Source of the DNA: Mucilaginibacter gilvus
Lineage (GTDB): Bacteria; Bacteroidota; Bacteroidia; Sphingobacteriales; Sphingobacteriaceae
Assembly (NCBI RefSeq): GCF_004054195.1
Contig: NZ_SBIW01000001.1
Location: 1 to 64,000 of the forward strand
Direction of reading: 5' to 3'
Length of the DNA stretch: 64,000 nt
Shown in pieces: positions 7,912-17,843 of the stretch. Position numbers and translations under genes: made by a program. The number at the start of each line of letters is the position of its first letter. Position 1 is the first letter of the stretch. Under the pieces are notes generated by a model. The model did not search any database, was not told the origin of the DNA, and saw nothing but the letters and a program-made list of their open reading frames with translations.

Positions 7912-9087
7912 ATGAGAGAGCAACTTCAGCAGAAATTTTTAGCACACTACGGTCAGGCACATAAGTTCACTTATTTTTCGCCTGGCAGGGTAAACCTCAT
8001 AGGCGAGCATATTGATTATAACGGCGGGCTGGTAATGCCTTGCGCGGTTACGTTGGGTACCTACCTGCTTATTGCCCCTAATAATGATGGCGTTTTCCGC
8101 TTTAAAAGCATGAATTTTAAGGAAACAGCCGAAATTACCCTTGGATCCAGCAATGCCAAAAACGAAGAATTTTGGTTCAATTACCCAACCGGCGTTATAG
8201 AGCATTTTAATAACGATGGCAAAATACTGCATGGTTTGGATATGCTGTATTACGGCAATATCCCCATTGCTTCGGGCTTGTCGTCCTCCGCTTCCATAGA
8301 AGTTGCTACCGCCTTCGCGCTTAACGATCTGTTTGGCTGCGGATACACTAAGCTTGAATTGGTGAAACTTGCCAAATGGGTAGAAAATAGTTACATCGGC
8401 TTGCACAGTGGCATTATGGACCAGTTCGCGGTGGCCTTTGGTGAAAAGAACAAAGCACTGATGCTAAACTGCGATACCCTGGAGTACCAGGCGGTAAACA
8501 GCAACCTGGGTGAGTACCTGCTGGCTATCATCAACACCAATAAACCACGTAAGCTTGCCGAATCTAAATACAACGAACGTGTTCAGGAATGCGCTACTGC
8601 ACTTGCCGCGTTAAAAACCGAACTGGACATTAACTACCTTTGTGATATTGATACCGAAACTTTTAACCAATACAAGCACCTGATAACAGACGAGGTTATT
8701 TTAAACCGGGCCACCCACGTAGTAGAAGAGAACGACCGTGTTAAACTGGCTGCGAAAGCGCTGAGCAATAACGACCTGGCCGAATTTGGCAGGCTGATGT
8801 ACGCCTCGCACAATTCCCTAAGCACCCTTTACGAAGTAAGCGGGAAAGAACTGGATACCATCGTAAACTTCTGCAAACCCTACAAAGATGTGGCAGGTGC
8901 CCGTATGACGGGTGCAGGCTTCGGTGGCTGCGCTATCGCTTTAGTAAAAAAGGATTCTTTCGCTAAATTCAGCGAAGAGGTGGCAGAATACTACACCAAA
9001 GAAATTGGCTATGCGCCATCGATATACAGTTCTTTGATTGGCAATGGTGTTGGGCTTTTAAACGAAGTGGTAGCAGTATACGCGTAA
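7912..9087 (+). CDS. galK: galactokinase
   Basis: 391 residues, the usual length. It phosphorylates alpha-D-galactose at C1 with ATP, the first committed step of the Leloir pathway, in the cytoplasm. The galactokinase signature GRVNLIGEHIDYNGG is at residues 25-39, the GHMP ATP loop GLSSSAS at 122-128, the catalytic base region GIMDQFA with Asp170, and the C-terminal GARMTGAGFGGC motif near 330. No galT, galE or mutarotase is adjacent. An element matching TAnnTTTG at 7 of 8 positions (aatatttg) lies about 25 bp upstream of the ATG. Confidence 0.97.
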   Translation: MREQLQQKFLAHYGQAHKFTYFSPGRVNLIGEHIDYNGGLVMPCAVTLGTYLLIAPNNDGVFRFKSMNFKETAEITLGSSNAKNEEFWFNYPTGVIEHFNNDGKILHGLDMLYYGNIPIASGLSSSASIEVATAFALNDLFGCGYTKLELVKLAKWVENSYIGLHSGIMDQFAVAFGEKNKALMLNCDTLEYQAVNSNLGEYLLAIINTNKPRKLAESKYNERVQECATALAALKTELDINYLCDIDTETFNQYKHLITDEVILNRATHVVEENDRVKLAAKALSNNDLAEFGRLMYASHNSLSTLYEVSGKELDTIVNFCKPYKDVAGARMTGAGFGGCAIALVKKDSFAKFSEEVAEYYTKEIGYAPSIYSSLIGNGVGLLNEVVAVYA

Positions 9088-9187
9088 GTGGTGAGTGGTG
9101 AGCAGAGGGTGGTGAGTAGTTGTTGATCCGCACTTTCTGCTCATCTACAAACAACCACTCACCTAATCAACCATCCACCAATCACCC
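9088..9187. repeat. GGTGAGT-type repeat with inverted counterpart
   Basis: The galK-methyltransferase spacer consists of imperfect GTGGTGAGTGG units on the left (9088-9117) and the complementary style on the right (accactcacctaatcaacc and following), leaving no room for a gene. The same heptamer forms a clean tandem array at 53116-53178. Confidence 0.55.
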
Positions 9188-9718
9188 ATGCGCAAACTTA
9201 AATTAGACGAACTTAACCGGCCCAGTATAGCTGAGTTTAAAGACCAGCACAAGCTGCCCGTTGTAGTAGTACTTGATAACGTGCGCAGTATGCATAATAT
9301 CGGTTCTATATTCCGCACCTCGGATGCACTTGCGGCAACGGCTGTATATCTTTGCGGCATTACCGCACAGCCCCCGCACCGCGATATTGAAAAAACCGCC
9401 CTCGGGGCAACCCAATCTGTTACCTGGCAATACTTTAGCGACACACTGGATGCTATCACGGAACTTCGCGCGGACGGGTATAAAATTGTGGCCATAGAGC
9501 AAGCGGAGAACAGTATTATGCTGAATGAGTTTACGCCTTCGGCAGATGAAAAATACGCTTTAATATTTGGTAACGAAGTAAACGGCGTGAGCGACGAGGC
9601 CATGCAAATGATCGATACCTGTATTGAGATCCCTCAATTTGGCACCAAGCATTCTTTTAATATCGTGGTATCGGCAGGGATCGTGCTTTGGGATTTTCTT
9701 GTTAAAATAGCCGTTTAA
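9188..9718 (+). CDS. SpoU/TrmH family RNA 2'-O-methyltransferase
   Basis: 176 residues, a SPOUT-fold methyltransferase that uses SAM to methylate a ribose 2'-OH in tRNA or rRNA. Motif 1 (LDNVRSMHNIGSIFRTSD, residues 29-46), motif 2 (IFGNEVNGVS, about 121) and motif 3 (IPQFGTKHSFNIVVSAG, about 149-165), which form the trefoil-knot SAM site, are all present. It lacks the extra N-terminal domain of RlmB-type enzymes, so the target nucleotide is uncertain. It follows galK after 100 bp of repeats made of GGTGAGT-like units. Confidence 0.92.
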   Translation: MRKLKLDELNRPSIAEFKDQHKLPVVVVLDNVRSMHNIGSIFRTSDALAATAVYLCGITAQPPHRDIEKTALGATQSVTWQYFSDTLDAITELRADGYKIVAIEQAENSIMLNEFTPSADEKYALIFGNEVNGVSDEAMQMIDTCIEIPQFGTKHSFNIVVSAGIVLWDFLVKIAV

Positions 9719-9783
9719 GCTAATTATTAAATTGATGTGGTTTCGTCTAAAAGGCACCAATGAACTACTGAACCATTGAACTA

Positions 9784-10443
9784 ATGAGCCCTCTTGCCAA
9801 AAAACTGCTGATGAAACCCGGCCAAACATGGCTGGTATTAAACCCTCCCGAAGATTACCTGGCGGCATTGGAACCCCTGCCCGATGGCGTAACGCTTGCC
9901 GTCGAGTTAACAGGCGCGGTTGATGGCATCCAATTCTTTGTGAAAAATAGCGCGGAATTGGGCGCCAGCCTGGATCAGATGGCACCCATATTAAAGCCGG
10001 AGACGGTGCTTTGGTGCATCTACCCCAAAAAGAACAAAGGCATTGATACCGACCTTGAAATGATGAGCGGCTGGGAAGTGGCCAAAAAACACGGATTACG
10101 CCCTGTTGCCTCCGCAGCCATCAATGATATTTGGACCACCCTCCGTTTCCGTCCCGAAGTTTTGGTGAAGCATTCCGAATCGCGCAACGAGGCCATTAAA
10201 ACAAACGATTACGCTAACTATATCGACCCGGAGAAGAAAACAGTGACCCTCCCCGCTGATGTAGCCGAAGCTTTGGATTCCGCGCCCGGCACATTGGCCG
10301 CGTTCAGCAAGCTGGCCTACTCGCACCGTAAGGAATACGTGGTTTGGGTACTCTCCGCCAAACAGGAACAAACCCGACTGAACCGCGTGACCAAAATGGC
10401 CGAAATGCTGGCCGCAGGTAAAAAAAACCCGTCGGAAAAGTAA
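9784..10443 (+). CDS. YdeI/OmpD-associated family protein
   Basis: 219 residues. The C-terminal third (about 145-205, TLPADVAEALDSAPGTLAAF, then KLAYSHRKEYVVWV and KQEQTRLNRVTKMAEMLAAG) matches the YdeI/OmdA domain, described in some proteins as protecting against bacteriocins. The N-terminal part (about 1-120) is a second alpha/beta domain with PGQTWLVLNPPEDYLAAL and VLWCIYPKK, similar to DUF3052-like proteins. No signal peptide, so cytoplasmic. The domain order N-terminal alpha/beta plus YdeI is seen in many soil bacteria; the exact role is unknown. Confidence 0.8.
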   Translation: MSPLAKKLLMKPGQTWLVLNPPEDYLAALEPLPDGVTLAVELTGAVDGIQFFVKNSAELGASLDQMAPILKPETVLWCIYPKKNKGIDTDLEMMSGWEVAKKHGLRPVASAAINDIWTTLRFRPEVLVKHSESRNEAIKTNDYANYIDPEKKTVTLPADVAEALDSAPGTLAAFSKLAYSHRKEYVVWVLSAKQEQTRLNRVTKMAEMLAAGKKNPSEK

Positions 10444-10489
10444 GATTATAGCCGATTAAGTTAATTATGCAGATTGTAAGGATGTGGAG

Positions 10490-10696
10490 TTACCTCTTTG
10501 GCTCATCACCATCATCATCACCTGCCTGACTGTCCTCAGCCTCACTTATGTCCTCCAGCATTCGCTTTTGGGTATAATGGTAGGCATCAATGTAACACTG
10601 CTTATCAGGGTTATCCTGCCTTATCAATAAGGCACTATACCAATCCTGTTCACTGTAATCAATGTGTGATTGGTGTCGTTCATATTCAGTTTTCAA
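10490..10696 (-). CDS. doubtful acidic ORF, possible gene remnant
   Basis: This 68-codon frame has only a TTG start; the frame is open for another 19 codons upstream (to a stop at 10754-10756) and reads RFARNRRITFGRWFSELKTE, which looks protein-like but has no ATG. The C-terminus is strongly acidic (EAEDSQAGDDDGDEP). It lies alone in the 415-bp space between the YdeI-like gene and gltD. I recognise no family; a decayed gene fragment is as likely as a real small gene. Confidence 0.3.
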   Translation of the reverse strand: MKTEYERHQSHIDYSEQDWYSALLIRQDNPDKQCYIDAYHYTQKRMLEDISEAEDSQAGDDDGDEPKR

Positions 10697-10808
10697 CTCA
10701 CTGAACCAGCGGCCAAAAGTGATGCGACGATTGCGGGCAAATCGGCAATAGCGTTAGAGAGCAATAATTACTTAACCGCCACCTCCTCGAACCTTATCAC
10801 CAACCAAA

Positions 10809-10831
10809 AAAGCGCCCTTTTGAGGCGCTTT
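10809..10831 (-). terminator. intrinsic terminator of gltBD
   Basis: AAAGCGCC (10809-10816) pairs with GGCGCTTT (10824-10831). Read leftward, the hairpin is followed by a run of T (the A run at 10806-10811 on the plus strand). It lies 28 bp past the gltD stop codon. Confidence 0.8.
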
Positions 10832-10858
10832 CGCATTATGATGGGGTTTGGATAGGGC

Positions 10859-12340
10859 TTAGTAAAACACCTGGTCGAACTGGTTCACGGCATCCTTGCT
10901 TTCCAGGTTGCTATGACCCATTAAAAATTCGTCCACCTTACGTGCGGCTTCACGGCCTTCTGATATAGCCCAAACCACTAATGACTGCCCACGGCGCATA
11001 TCGCCTGCGGCAAATACTTTACTTACGTTGGTACGGTAAACACCTTCTTTAGCTTTTACGTTCTTGCGTTCGTCCAGGCCAACTTTTAGTTGCTCTAACG
11101 CGCCTTCAAACTGCGGGTTAAGGAAACCCATAGCCAAAAACACGCGCTGGCAAGGGATCTCGCGCTCGCTGCCTTCCACTTCGGCAAATTTAATAGGGCG
11201 ACCCATTACATCAATTTCCCAGCTTACATCGGCTACTTTAATAGCTCTTAGCTCGCCGTTAGCATCGCCTAAAAACTCTTTGGTGTTAATTCCCCAAAAA
11301 CGGTCAACACCTTCCTCGTGGCTGCTGGTGGTCTTCATTACCATTGGGTAAGTTGGCCACGGCATGTTGGCGGTACGCTGCTCTGGCGGCTGCACCATCA
11401 CCTCAAATTGCTTAACAGAACTTGCACCCTGGCGGTTTGATGTCCCTACGCAATCACTGCCGGTGTCGCCACCGCCAATTACTACAACATCTTTGCCCGT
11501 GGTGGTTATTTCTTCCCACTCAAAAGTGGTGTTGCTTACGCGTTTGTTCTGCTGCTTTAAAAAGTCCATGGCAAAATGCACACCTTTAAACTCGCGGCCC
11601 GGGATAGGCAGGTTACGCGGAATGGTAGAACCACCTGCCAAAATAACGGCATCGTGCGTACGTACTACCTCATCGGCAGCAATATCTTTACCAATTTCGG
11701 TATTGCATTTAAACAAGATGCCATCCTCTTCCATGATCTGGATGCGGCGGTCGATCACCCATTTTTCTAATTTAAAATCGGGGATGCCGTAACGCAGCAA
11801 ACCACCGGGGCGGTCGTCGCGTTCAAAAACGGTTACTTTATGGCCTGCTTTTGCCAGTTGGGCGGCAGCAGCCATACCCGCAGGGCCAGAGCCTACTACG
11901 GCAACCTTTTTACCCGTTTTAATTAAAGGGGCGGTAGGCTTAACCATATTTTTAGAGTAAGCAACCTCTATAATGTGCTTCTCAATTTCCTCAATGGCAA
12001 CCGGCGGCTTGTTAATGCCAAGCACACATGCCGATTCGCATGGCGCGGGGCAAATTCTGCCGGTAAACTCGGGGAAGTTATTAGTTGATGATAATATCTC
12101 GTACGCTTCGCCCCAGTTTTTGCGGTACACGGCATCGTTAAACTCCGGTATCACGTTACCCAGCGGGCAACCGCTATGGCAAAACGGGATGCCGCAATTC
12201 ATGCAGCGGGCGCTTTGCTGGTTCAATTTTTCCTCGGGGTACAAACCAACAAACTCGTTATAGTTTTTTAAACGCTCGGCAACCGGCGCTTTTTGGGGAA
12301 GTTCCCTGTTAAATTCCTGAAATCCTGTAGGTTTTCCCAT
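10859..12340 (-). CDS. gltD: glutamate synthase small subunit (NADPH)
   Basis: 493 residues. The beta subunit feeds electrons from NADPH through FAD and Fe-S clusters to GltB. N-terminal cluster cysteines are C46, C49, C54, C58 ([14 protein letters not shown]) and C97, C101, C105 (CPAPCESAC). The FAD-binding Rossmann motif [14 protein letters not shown] begins at 147 and the NADPH-binding motif [13 protein letters not shown] near 288. The C-terminal [20 protein letters not shown] completes the FAD site. It starts 2 nt after the gltB stop, so the two are translationally coupled. Role: ammonium assimilation with glutamine synthetase. Confidence 0.97.
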   Translation of the reverse strand: MGKPTGFQEFNRELPQKAPVAERLKNYNEFVGLYPEEKLNQQSARCMNCGIPFCHSGCPLGNVIPEFNDAVYRKNWGEAYEILSSTNNFPEFTGRICPAPCESACVLGINKPPVAIEEIEKHIIEVAYSKNMVKPTAPLIKTGKKVAVVGSGPAGMAAAAQLAKAGHKVTVFERDDRPGGLLRYGIPDFKLEKWVIDRRIQIMEEDGILFKCNTEIGKDIAADEVVRTHDAVILAGGSTIPRNLPIPGREFKGVHFAMDFLKQQNKRVSNTTFEWEEITTTGKDVVVIGGGDTGSDCVGTSNRQGASSVKQFEVMVQPPEQRTANMPWPTYPMVMKTTSSHEEGVDRFWGINTKEFLGDANGELRAIKVADVSWEIDVMGRPIKFAEVEGSEREIPCQRVFLAMGFLNPQFEGALEQLKVGLDERKNVKAKEGVYRTNVSKVFAAGDMRRGQSLVVWAISEGREAARKVDEFLMGHSNLESKDAVNQFDQVFY

Positions 12341-12342
12341 AA

Positions 12343-15300
12343 TTATCCTATAGCTTGTAATTGTTGTTTCTCTAAAACTCGTTTGTACTCTTTGGGGTAA
12401 ACCTTAATAAAATCTGCCGAAGCTTTGCTCCAGTTTTTAAGGATCCCCTGGGCAACCTTACTGCCCGTTAGGTGGATATGTTTCTTCAGCAAGGCTGTAA
12501 TTTGCTCCTGGTCGGTTACCGATAGCGGGTCGAGATCAACCATCTCCATATTACAGTTCCCGGCAAAGGTGCCTTTAGGATTGTAGATCCAGGCTAACCC
12601 GCCGCTCATACCTGCCGCGAAGTTTCTGCCTGTTTCGCCAAGGATCAACGCACGGCCACCGGTCATGTACTCGCAACCGTGGTCGCCAATACCTTCTACA
12701 ACCGTGGTAGCGCCGGAGTTACGCACCGCGAAACGTTCGCCTGCCATACCTCTCACAAACAGCTCGCCAGATGTTGCACCGTAAAGCGCCACGTTGCCAA
12801 TAATGATGTTCTCCTCGGGAGCGAAGGTTGCATTTGCAGCCGGGTAAATGGCTAACTGCGCGCCGGATAAGCCCTTACCCACGTAATCGTTACCCTCGCC
12901 TTCCAGTTCAAAGGAAACACCCTTGGTGGTGAACGCGCCAAAGCTTTGCCCTGCCGAACCTTTGAATTTGTAGTTGATAGTATTATCCGGCAAACCTGCA
13001 GACCCGTAGATCTTCGAGATCTCGTTAGAAAGCAGCGTACCAATGGTACGGTCTACGTTCTTCACATCGTAAGTTGCAAATACCGGGGTTTTATCTTCTA
13101 ACGCGGCTTTGGCGTTTTCTAAAAGTTTCCAGTCGATAATATTGTCCATACCGTGGTCTTGCTTTTCGCTGTTGTACAGCGTCATGCCTTTGGTATTATT
13201 TATTGGATGCAGTATGCCGCTCAGGTCAACCTTTTTAGCTTTCCAGCTTTGGATGTTATCTCTTACTTTTAGGAACTGTACGCGCCCAACCATCTCCTGG
13301 ATGGTACGGAAACCAAGTTCTGCCATGATCTCGCGCAACTCTTCCGCCATAAAACGGAACAGGTTCACTACGTGATCGGCCTTACCGCTAAACAGTTTTC
13401 TCAGTTCAGGGTCTTGTGTGGCAACGCCAACCGGGCAGGTGTTCAAATGGCATTTACGCATCATAATACAGCCACCGGCAACCAAAGCAGCGGTAGCAAC
13501 GCCCCACTCCTCGGCACCCAATAAAGCTGCAATAGCTAAATCGCGACCGGTTTTTAACTGACCATCCGTTTGTAACACCACGCGGCTGCGTAGTTTGTTA
13601 CGTACCAAAGTTTGGTGTGCTTCTGATAAGCCAAGCTCCCATGGCAAGCCGGCATGTTTTACCGAACTGATTGGCGATGCACCTGTACCACCATCATATC
13701 CGGCGATCAAAATAACATCGGCATGTGCTTTTGCAACACCCGCGGCTATAGTACCCACGCCTGCTTTTGATACCAGCTTTACGTTGATCCGGGCAGCGCG
13801 GTTAGCGTTCTTTAAATCGAAAATTAATTGCGCCAGATCCTCGATAGAGTAAATATCGTGGTGCGGTGGCGGAGATATTAAACCTACTCCCGGTGTAGAG
13901 TGGCGTGTTTTGGCAATCCAGTCGTCAACCTTGTGGCCGGGTAATTGTCCGCCCTCGCCAGGTTTCGCGCCCTGCGCCATTTTAATCTGCAGCTCATCGG
14001 CATTGGTAAGGTAGTTAGAAGTCACCCCGAAACGACCTGACGCTACCTGCTTGATAGCCGAGCGCATAGAATCGCCGTTCGGCATTTTTTCGTAACGTAA
14101 TTCATCCTCACCGCCTTCGCCGGTATTGCTTTTACCGCCAATACGGTTCATGGCAATGGCCATAGTGCTGTGCGCTTCGTGCGAGATGGAGCCGAACGAC
14201 ATGGCACCTGTAGCAAAACGCTTCATGATCTCCTCTGCCGGTTCAACCTCATCAATACGGATGGCTTCGCGGTGATGGGCAAAATCAAGCAGGCCACGGA
14301 TGGTGTAATGCTTCTCTGTCTGCTCGTTTATTTTAGCAGCGTAGTTTTTATAAACTGCGTAGCTGTTGCTGCGGGTAGCGTGTTGTAAAAGGTGAACGGT
14401 TTCCGGGTTAAACAAGTGAGCCTCTCCCCTGCGTTTCCACTGGTAGATCCCGCCCTCCGGCAATAATCGTACATCAGTTTTACTGCTGCCGAAACCGATT
14501 TTGTGTTTGCAAAGCGCTTCGCGGGCAATCTCGTCCAGGCCTAAACCGCCTATACGGGTTACACCGCCCGAGAAATATTTATCTACTACTGCTTTGTTGA
14601 TGCCCAATATCTCGAACACCTGCGAACCGTGGTACGATTGCAAGGTAGAGATCCCCATTTTAGAGAAGATCTTGAGCAAGCCATCGTTAACCGATTTTAC
14701 ATAGTTTTTGTAAAGGGTCTTCAGATCGAGGTTGGTTTCCAGGTTACCGTTATCCTTCAGCGTTTCAATAGTGGAAAGCGCCAGGTATGGGTTAATGGCT
14801 GTTGCACCGAAAGCCAGCAAAGTAGCAAAGTGGTGTACTTCCCAAACATCGCCGGTCTCTACAACCAAACCTACAGCGCCTCTGCGCCCTTTTTTAATTA
14901 AGTGGTGATGCACTGCCGATACCGCTAAAAGCATTGGGATAGGCGCGTGTTCTGAGTCTACAGCACGGTCAGACAGGATCAGTACCTCAAAACCATCATC
15001 CACCGCGTCCTCGGCGTAGCGGCAAAGCCTGGCTATACCTTTTTCCAGCGACCCGGCCATGCCATCGGCATTAAAGTAGGTTTGCAGGGTTTTAGCGTGG
15101 AACAGCCCGGTATCAATACTTCGCAGTTTTTCCAGCTGGTGGTTCTTCAGTATCGGGTGGTCTAAAACCACGCAATGGCAATGCATTTTATCTTCGTCAA
15201 GCAGGTTGCCGTTGTTACCAATAAAGGTAGCCAAACTCATTACCAAACGCTCGCGGATTGGATCTATCGGCGGGTTGGTAACCTGGGCGAAGAATTGCTT

Positions 15301-16866
15301 AAAGTAGCTTGATAAATGCTGAGGTTTATCTGAAAGGATAGCCAAAGGCACATCTGTACCCATCGAGCCTACCGGCTCTTTGCCATCCAATGCCATCGGT
15401 TTAATAATGGTATCGATATCCTCGCGGCTGTAACCGAATACCTGCTGGTAACGGAAAACAGAATCGGGCGACAAACTGGCGAAGGCCAAACGCGGCTCAG
15501 ACAGTTCGCCAAGGCGAATTTTATAGTTATCCAGCCAGCGGCCATAAGGCTGCTGAGAGGTTACTTGTTTCTTGATCTCGTCATCGGTAATGATCTTACC
15601 TTTCTCGGTATCTATCAGCAACATTTTGCCGGGCTGTAAACGGCCCTTGCGCAGTACGGTGCTTTCGTCAATGTTTAAAGTACCTGCTTCTGATGCGGCA
15701 ATAACGCGGCCATCATTGGTAATCACATAACGCAAAGGGCGCAGACCGTTCCTGTCCAGCAATGCACCTACCAGTTTACCATCTGTAAACGTGATAGCTG
15801 CCGGGCCATCCCATGGCTCCATTAAGGTTGCGTGGTATTCGTAAAACGCTTTTTTTACCGGGTCCATGTGTACGTTGCCGTCCCATGCTTCTGGTATCAG
15901 CATCATCATTACGTGTGGTAATGAGCGGCCGGTGTGCAGCAAAATTTCGATGATGTTATCCAAACAGGCCGAATCCGACTGGTTGTTATCTATCACCGGC
16001 AACAGCATCTCCATTTCTTCTGCCGTGAAGTAGGTAGAAACATAAGATTTTAAGCCCGAGTAGAACCAGTTTAAGTTACCGGTAAGGGTGTTGATCTCGC
16101 CATTATGCGCTATCAAGCGGAACGGCTGAGCCAGCTTCCACGATGGGAAAGTATTGGTAGAGAAACGCGAGTGGATCATGGCAAAGCCCGATGCGATACG
16201 CGGATCTTTCAGGTCGGCAAAGTACTTACGCAATTGGTAAGTAGTCACCTGGCCTTTATATATAATGGTTCTGCAGCTTAACGAGGTGAAGTAAAAATAC
16301 TCGCTCGCGGCAGGCACCGTTTCGGTAACTGTTTTGTTGATGTAGCGCCTTAATATATACAGCTTACGCTCAAAATCATCGGCATTGGTAATATGGTGCG
16401 GGCGGGAGATGAACAATTGTTCAACGTCCGGCTCGGCCTGGCGGGCTGTTTCGCCAATAGCAGATGAATCTACTGCAAGCTTACGGTAGCCGAGCTTATG
16501 CAGCCCCATTTTCTCTATCGCATTAGTAATAATTACGCGGCATGCCTTCTTCAAGGCAGGCTCTTTGGGGAAGAAGATCATCCCGACACCATACTCACCC
16601 GGTTCGGGCAGGTTGATCTCGAGGTTAGCACATTCTTCCATTAAAAATTCGTGGGGGAGCTGAATTAATATACCTGCGCCGTCACCTGTTTCAGGGTCAC
16701 AGCCGCATGCACCGCGATGCTCCATGTTCTCTAACATGGTTAACGCGTCATCAATAATATGGTATGATTTATGTCCGTTTATATTGGTTATAAACCCAGT
16801 TCCGCAAGAATCGTGTTCAAATTCCGGCCGGTAAAGGCCCTGCTGGTTGCCATCGGTTTGATCCAT
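12343..16866 (-). CDS. gltB: glutamate synthase large subunit
   Basis: 1507 residues, full length. The class II glutaminase domain begins with the nucleophile Cys21 (HDSCGTGFITN), which implies removal of a 20-residue propeptide. A central domain and the FMN-binding synthase barrel follow (GGTGASPISSVKHAGLPWEL), then the 3Fe-4S cysteines near residues 1131-1143 (CIMMRKCHLNTC) and the C-terminal GXGXG beta-helix (GDHGCEYMTGGRALILG). It makes two glutamates from glutamine plus 2-oxoglutarate. First gene of gltBD. A TAnnTTTG element sits about 80 bp upstream. Confidence 0.97.
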   Translation of the reverse strand: MDQTDGNQQGLYRPEFEHDSCGTGFITNINGHKSYHIIDDALTMLENMEHRGACGCDPETGDGAGILIQLPHEFLMEECANLEINLPEPGEYGVGMIFFPKEPALKKACRVIITNAIEKMGLHKLGYRKLAVDSSAIGETARQAEPDVEQLFISRPHHITNADDFERKLYILRRYINKTVTETVPAASEYFYFTSLSCRTIIYKGQVTTYQLRKYFADLKDPRIASGFAMIHSRFSTNTFPSWKLAQPFRLIAHNGEINTLTGNLNWFYSGLKSYVSTYFTAEEMEMLLPVIDNNQSDSACLDNIIEILLHTGRSLPHVMMMLIPEAWDGNVHMDPVKKAFYEYHATLMEPWDGPAAITFTDGKLVGALLDRNGLRPLRYVITNDGRVIAASEAGTLNIDESTVLRKGRLQPGKMLLIDTEKGKIITDDEIKKQVTSQQPYGRWLDNYKIRLGELSEPRLAFASLSPDSVFRYQQVFGYSREDIDTIIKPMALDGKEPVGSMGTDVPLAILSDKPQHLSSYFKQFFAQVTNPPIDPIRERLVMSLATFIGNNGNLLDEDKMHCHCVVLDHPILKNHQLEKLRSIDTGLFHAKTLQTYFNADGMAGSLEKGIARLCRYAEDAVDDGFEVLILSDRAVDSEHAPIPMLLAVSAVHHHLIKKGRRGAVGLVVETGDVWEVHHFATLLAFGATAINPYLALSTIETLKDNGNLETNLDLKTLYKNYVKSVNDGLLKIFSKMGISTLQSYHGSQVFEILGINKAVVDKYFSGGVTRIGGLGLDEIAREALCKHKIGFGSSKTDVRLLPEGGIYQWKRRGEAHLFNPETVHLLQHATRSNSYAVYKNYAAKINEQTEKHYTIRGLLDFAHHREAIRIDEVEPAEEIMKRFATGAMSFGSISHEAHSTMAIAMNRIGGKSNTGEGGEDELRYEKMPNGDSMRSAIKQVASGRFGVTSNYLTNADELQIKMAQGAKPGEGGQLPGHKVDDWIAKTRHSTPGVGLISPPPHHDIYSIEDLAQLIFDLKNANRAARINVKLVSKAGVGTIAAGVAKAHADVILIAGYDGGTGASPISSVKHAGLPWELGLSEAHQTLVRNKLRSRVVLQTDGQLKTGRDLAIAALLGAEEWGVATAALVAGGCIMMRKCHLNTCPVGVATQDPELRKLFSGKADHVVNLFRFMAEELREIMAELGFRTIQEMVGRVQFLKVRDNIQSWKAKKVDLSGILHPINNTKGMTLYNSEKQDHGMDNIIDWKLLENAKAALEDKTPVFATYDVKNVDRTIGTLLSNEISKIYGSAGLPDNTINYKFKGSAGQSFGAFTTKGVSFELEGEGNDYVGKGLSGAQLAIYPAANATFAPEENIIIGNVALYGATSGELFVRGMAGERFAVRNSGATTVVEGIGDHGCEYMTGGRALILGETGRNFAAGMSGGLAWIYNPKGTFAGNCNMEMVDLDPLSVTDQEQITALLKKHIHLTGSKVAQGILKNWSKASADFIKVYPKEYKRVLEKQQLQAIG

Positions 16867-16948
16867 TTTTTTATCCGATTTTTTGTAATTCGGGTAATAA
16901 CGAAGTTAACGAATTATAATATTTTTATAATAACGCTATTAATTTTTT

Positions 16949-16956
16949 CAAATTTA
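16949..16956 (-). promoter_or_regulatory. -7 element (TAnnTTTG) upstream of gltBD
   Basis: Read leftward the bases are TAAATTTG, an exact match to the Bacteroidota -7 consensus, 83 bp before the gltB ATG in a very AT-rich region. No clear TTG at the -33 position was found, so confidence is moderate. Confidence 0.45.
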
Positions 16957-17081
16957 TTAAAATAATGCTATTATTAAGTTAATTTATTATTAAGTCGACA
17001 AAAAACGTAGGCTTAATGTATGAAATTCTTAATTTTGTCTTATTGTTTAATATGCACACATAGTAAATAAGCTTATTAAAC

Positions 17082-17089
17082 TATTTTTG
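17082..17089 (+). promoter_or_regulatory. -7 element (TAnnTTTG) upstream of the gmhB-like gene
   Basis: TATTTTTG matches the -7 consensus exactly and ends 27 bp before the ATG at 17117. Its position also argues against the longer TTG-initiated frame that begins inside it at 17087. Confidence 0.5.
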
Positions 17090-17116
17090 CCGAAAGCACA
17101 TTACATCATATATTTT

Positions 17117-17608
17117 ATGCCTGATAAGAATAAAGCTGTTTTTTTAGACCGAGACGGAGTGTTGAACAAAGAGATGGGCGATTACGTTTGTAAGCTCGGG
17201 GATTTCCACGTACTGGACAATTTTGATGCTTTAAAAGAATTGCAGAACAGGGGTTATATGCTGTTGGTTGCCACCAACCAGGGCGGCCTGGCAAAAGGCT
17301 GGTACGATGTGCCCGAGCTTAACAAAATGCACGCCCAACTAAAACAGGTTTACCAGGAGCATGGTGTGGAAATAACCGATTTTTTTTACTGCCCCCACCA
17401 CCCCAACTTTACCGGCGACTGCGATTGCCGCAAACCAAAACCCGGCCTGCTTTTTCAGGGGATAGAAAAATATAACATCGACCCATCGCTATCCTATTTC
17501 ATTGGCGACCGCGAGCGCGACGTAGAGGCGGGAACCGCAGCCGGTGTAAAAGGTATATTAATAGATAGCGACCAGCCCATAGCGACGGTATTAGACCAGA
17601 TAGCGTAA
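17117..17608 (+). CDS. gmhB: HAD-IIIA phosphatase, GmhB-like (heptose bisphosphate phosphatase)
   Basis: 163 residues from ATG 17117; the longer frame starts with TTG inside a probable promoter. The HAD nucleophile motif is FLDRDGVLN near residues 9-17, followed by VATNQGG (motif II) and FIGDRERDVEAG (motif IV). The zinc loop C-P-H-H...C-D-C-RKPKPG distinguishes GmhB-type enzymes, which remove a phosphate from D-glycero-D-manno-heptose 1,7-bisphosphate for LPS core or S-layer sugar synthesis. The HisB N-domain is a relative, but hisB is present separately in this window. No other heptose gene is adjacent. Confidence 0.85.
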   Translation: MPDKNKAVFLDRDGVLNKEMGDYVCKLGDFHVLDNFDALKELQNRGYMLLVATNQGGLAKGWYDVPELNKMHAQLKQVYQEHGVEITDFFYCPHHPNFTGDCDCRKPKPGLLFQGIEKYNIDPSLSYFIGDRERDVEAGTAAGVKGILIDSDQPIATVLDQIA

Positions 17609-17650
17609 CACTTAGTGTATACGATTTTAGCGAAGCAAATTAGAGGAATG

Positions 17651-17689
17651 TAAAAAACACGCAAAAGGCGCAAAAAGATGCGTTTTTTT
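17651..17689 (+). terminator. possible terminator after the gmhB-like gene
   Basis: An imperfect hairpin (taaaaaacacgca with tgcgttttttt) ends in a T run 43-81 bp past the stop. The stem has a bulge and is weak. A second hairpin (GATCCGGC at 17769-17776 with GCCGGATC at 17792-17799) lies closer to the next gene and may be regulatory. Confidence 0.35.
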
Positions 17690-17843
17690 GATAAATTTTG
17701 ATAAAAAACTGCATTTTTTTAGAGAGTAATTAGCGGTACAATTAGATAGTGTACATGCTGAATGATTAGATCCGGCAGCCTTTTAGAAGTCGCCGGATCG
17801 GTATGCCGAAAACAATTTTATCTTTTTATCCTTTTACACGGTA

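Noticed and set aside
7774..7923. 50-codon upstream extension of the YciI-like gene
   Set aside because: It has no family similarity, overlaps the galK start region on the other strand and precedes a clear ATG at the normal YciI start.
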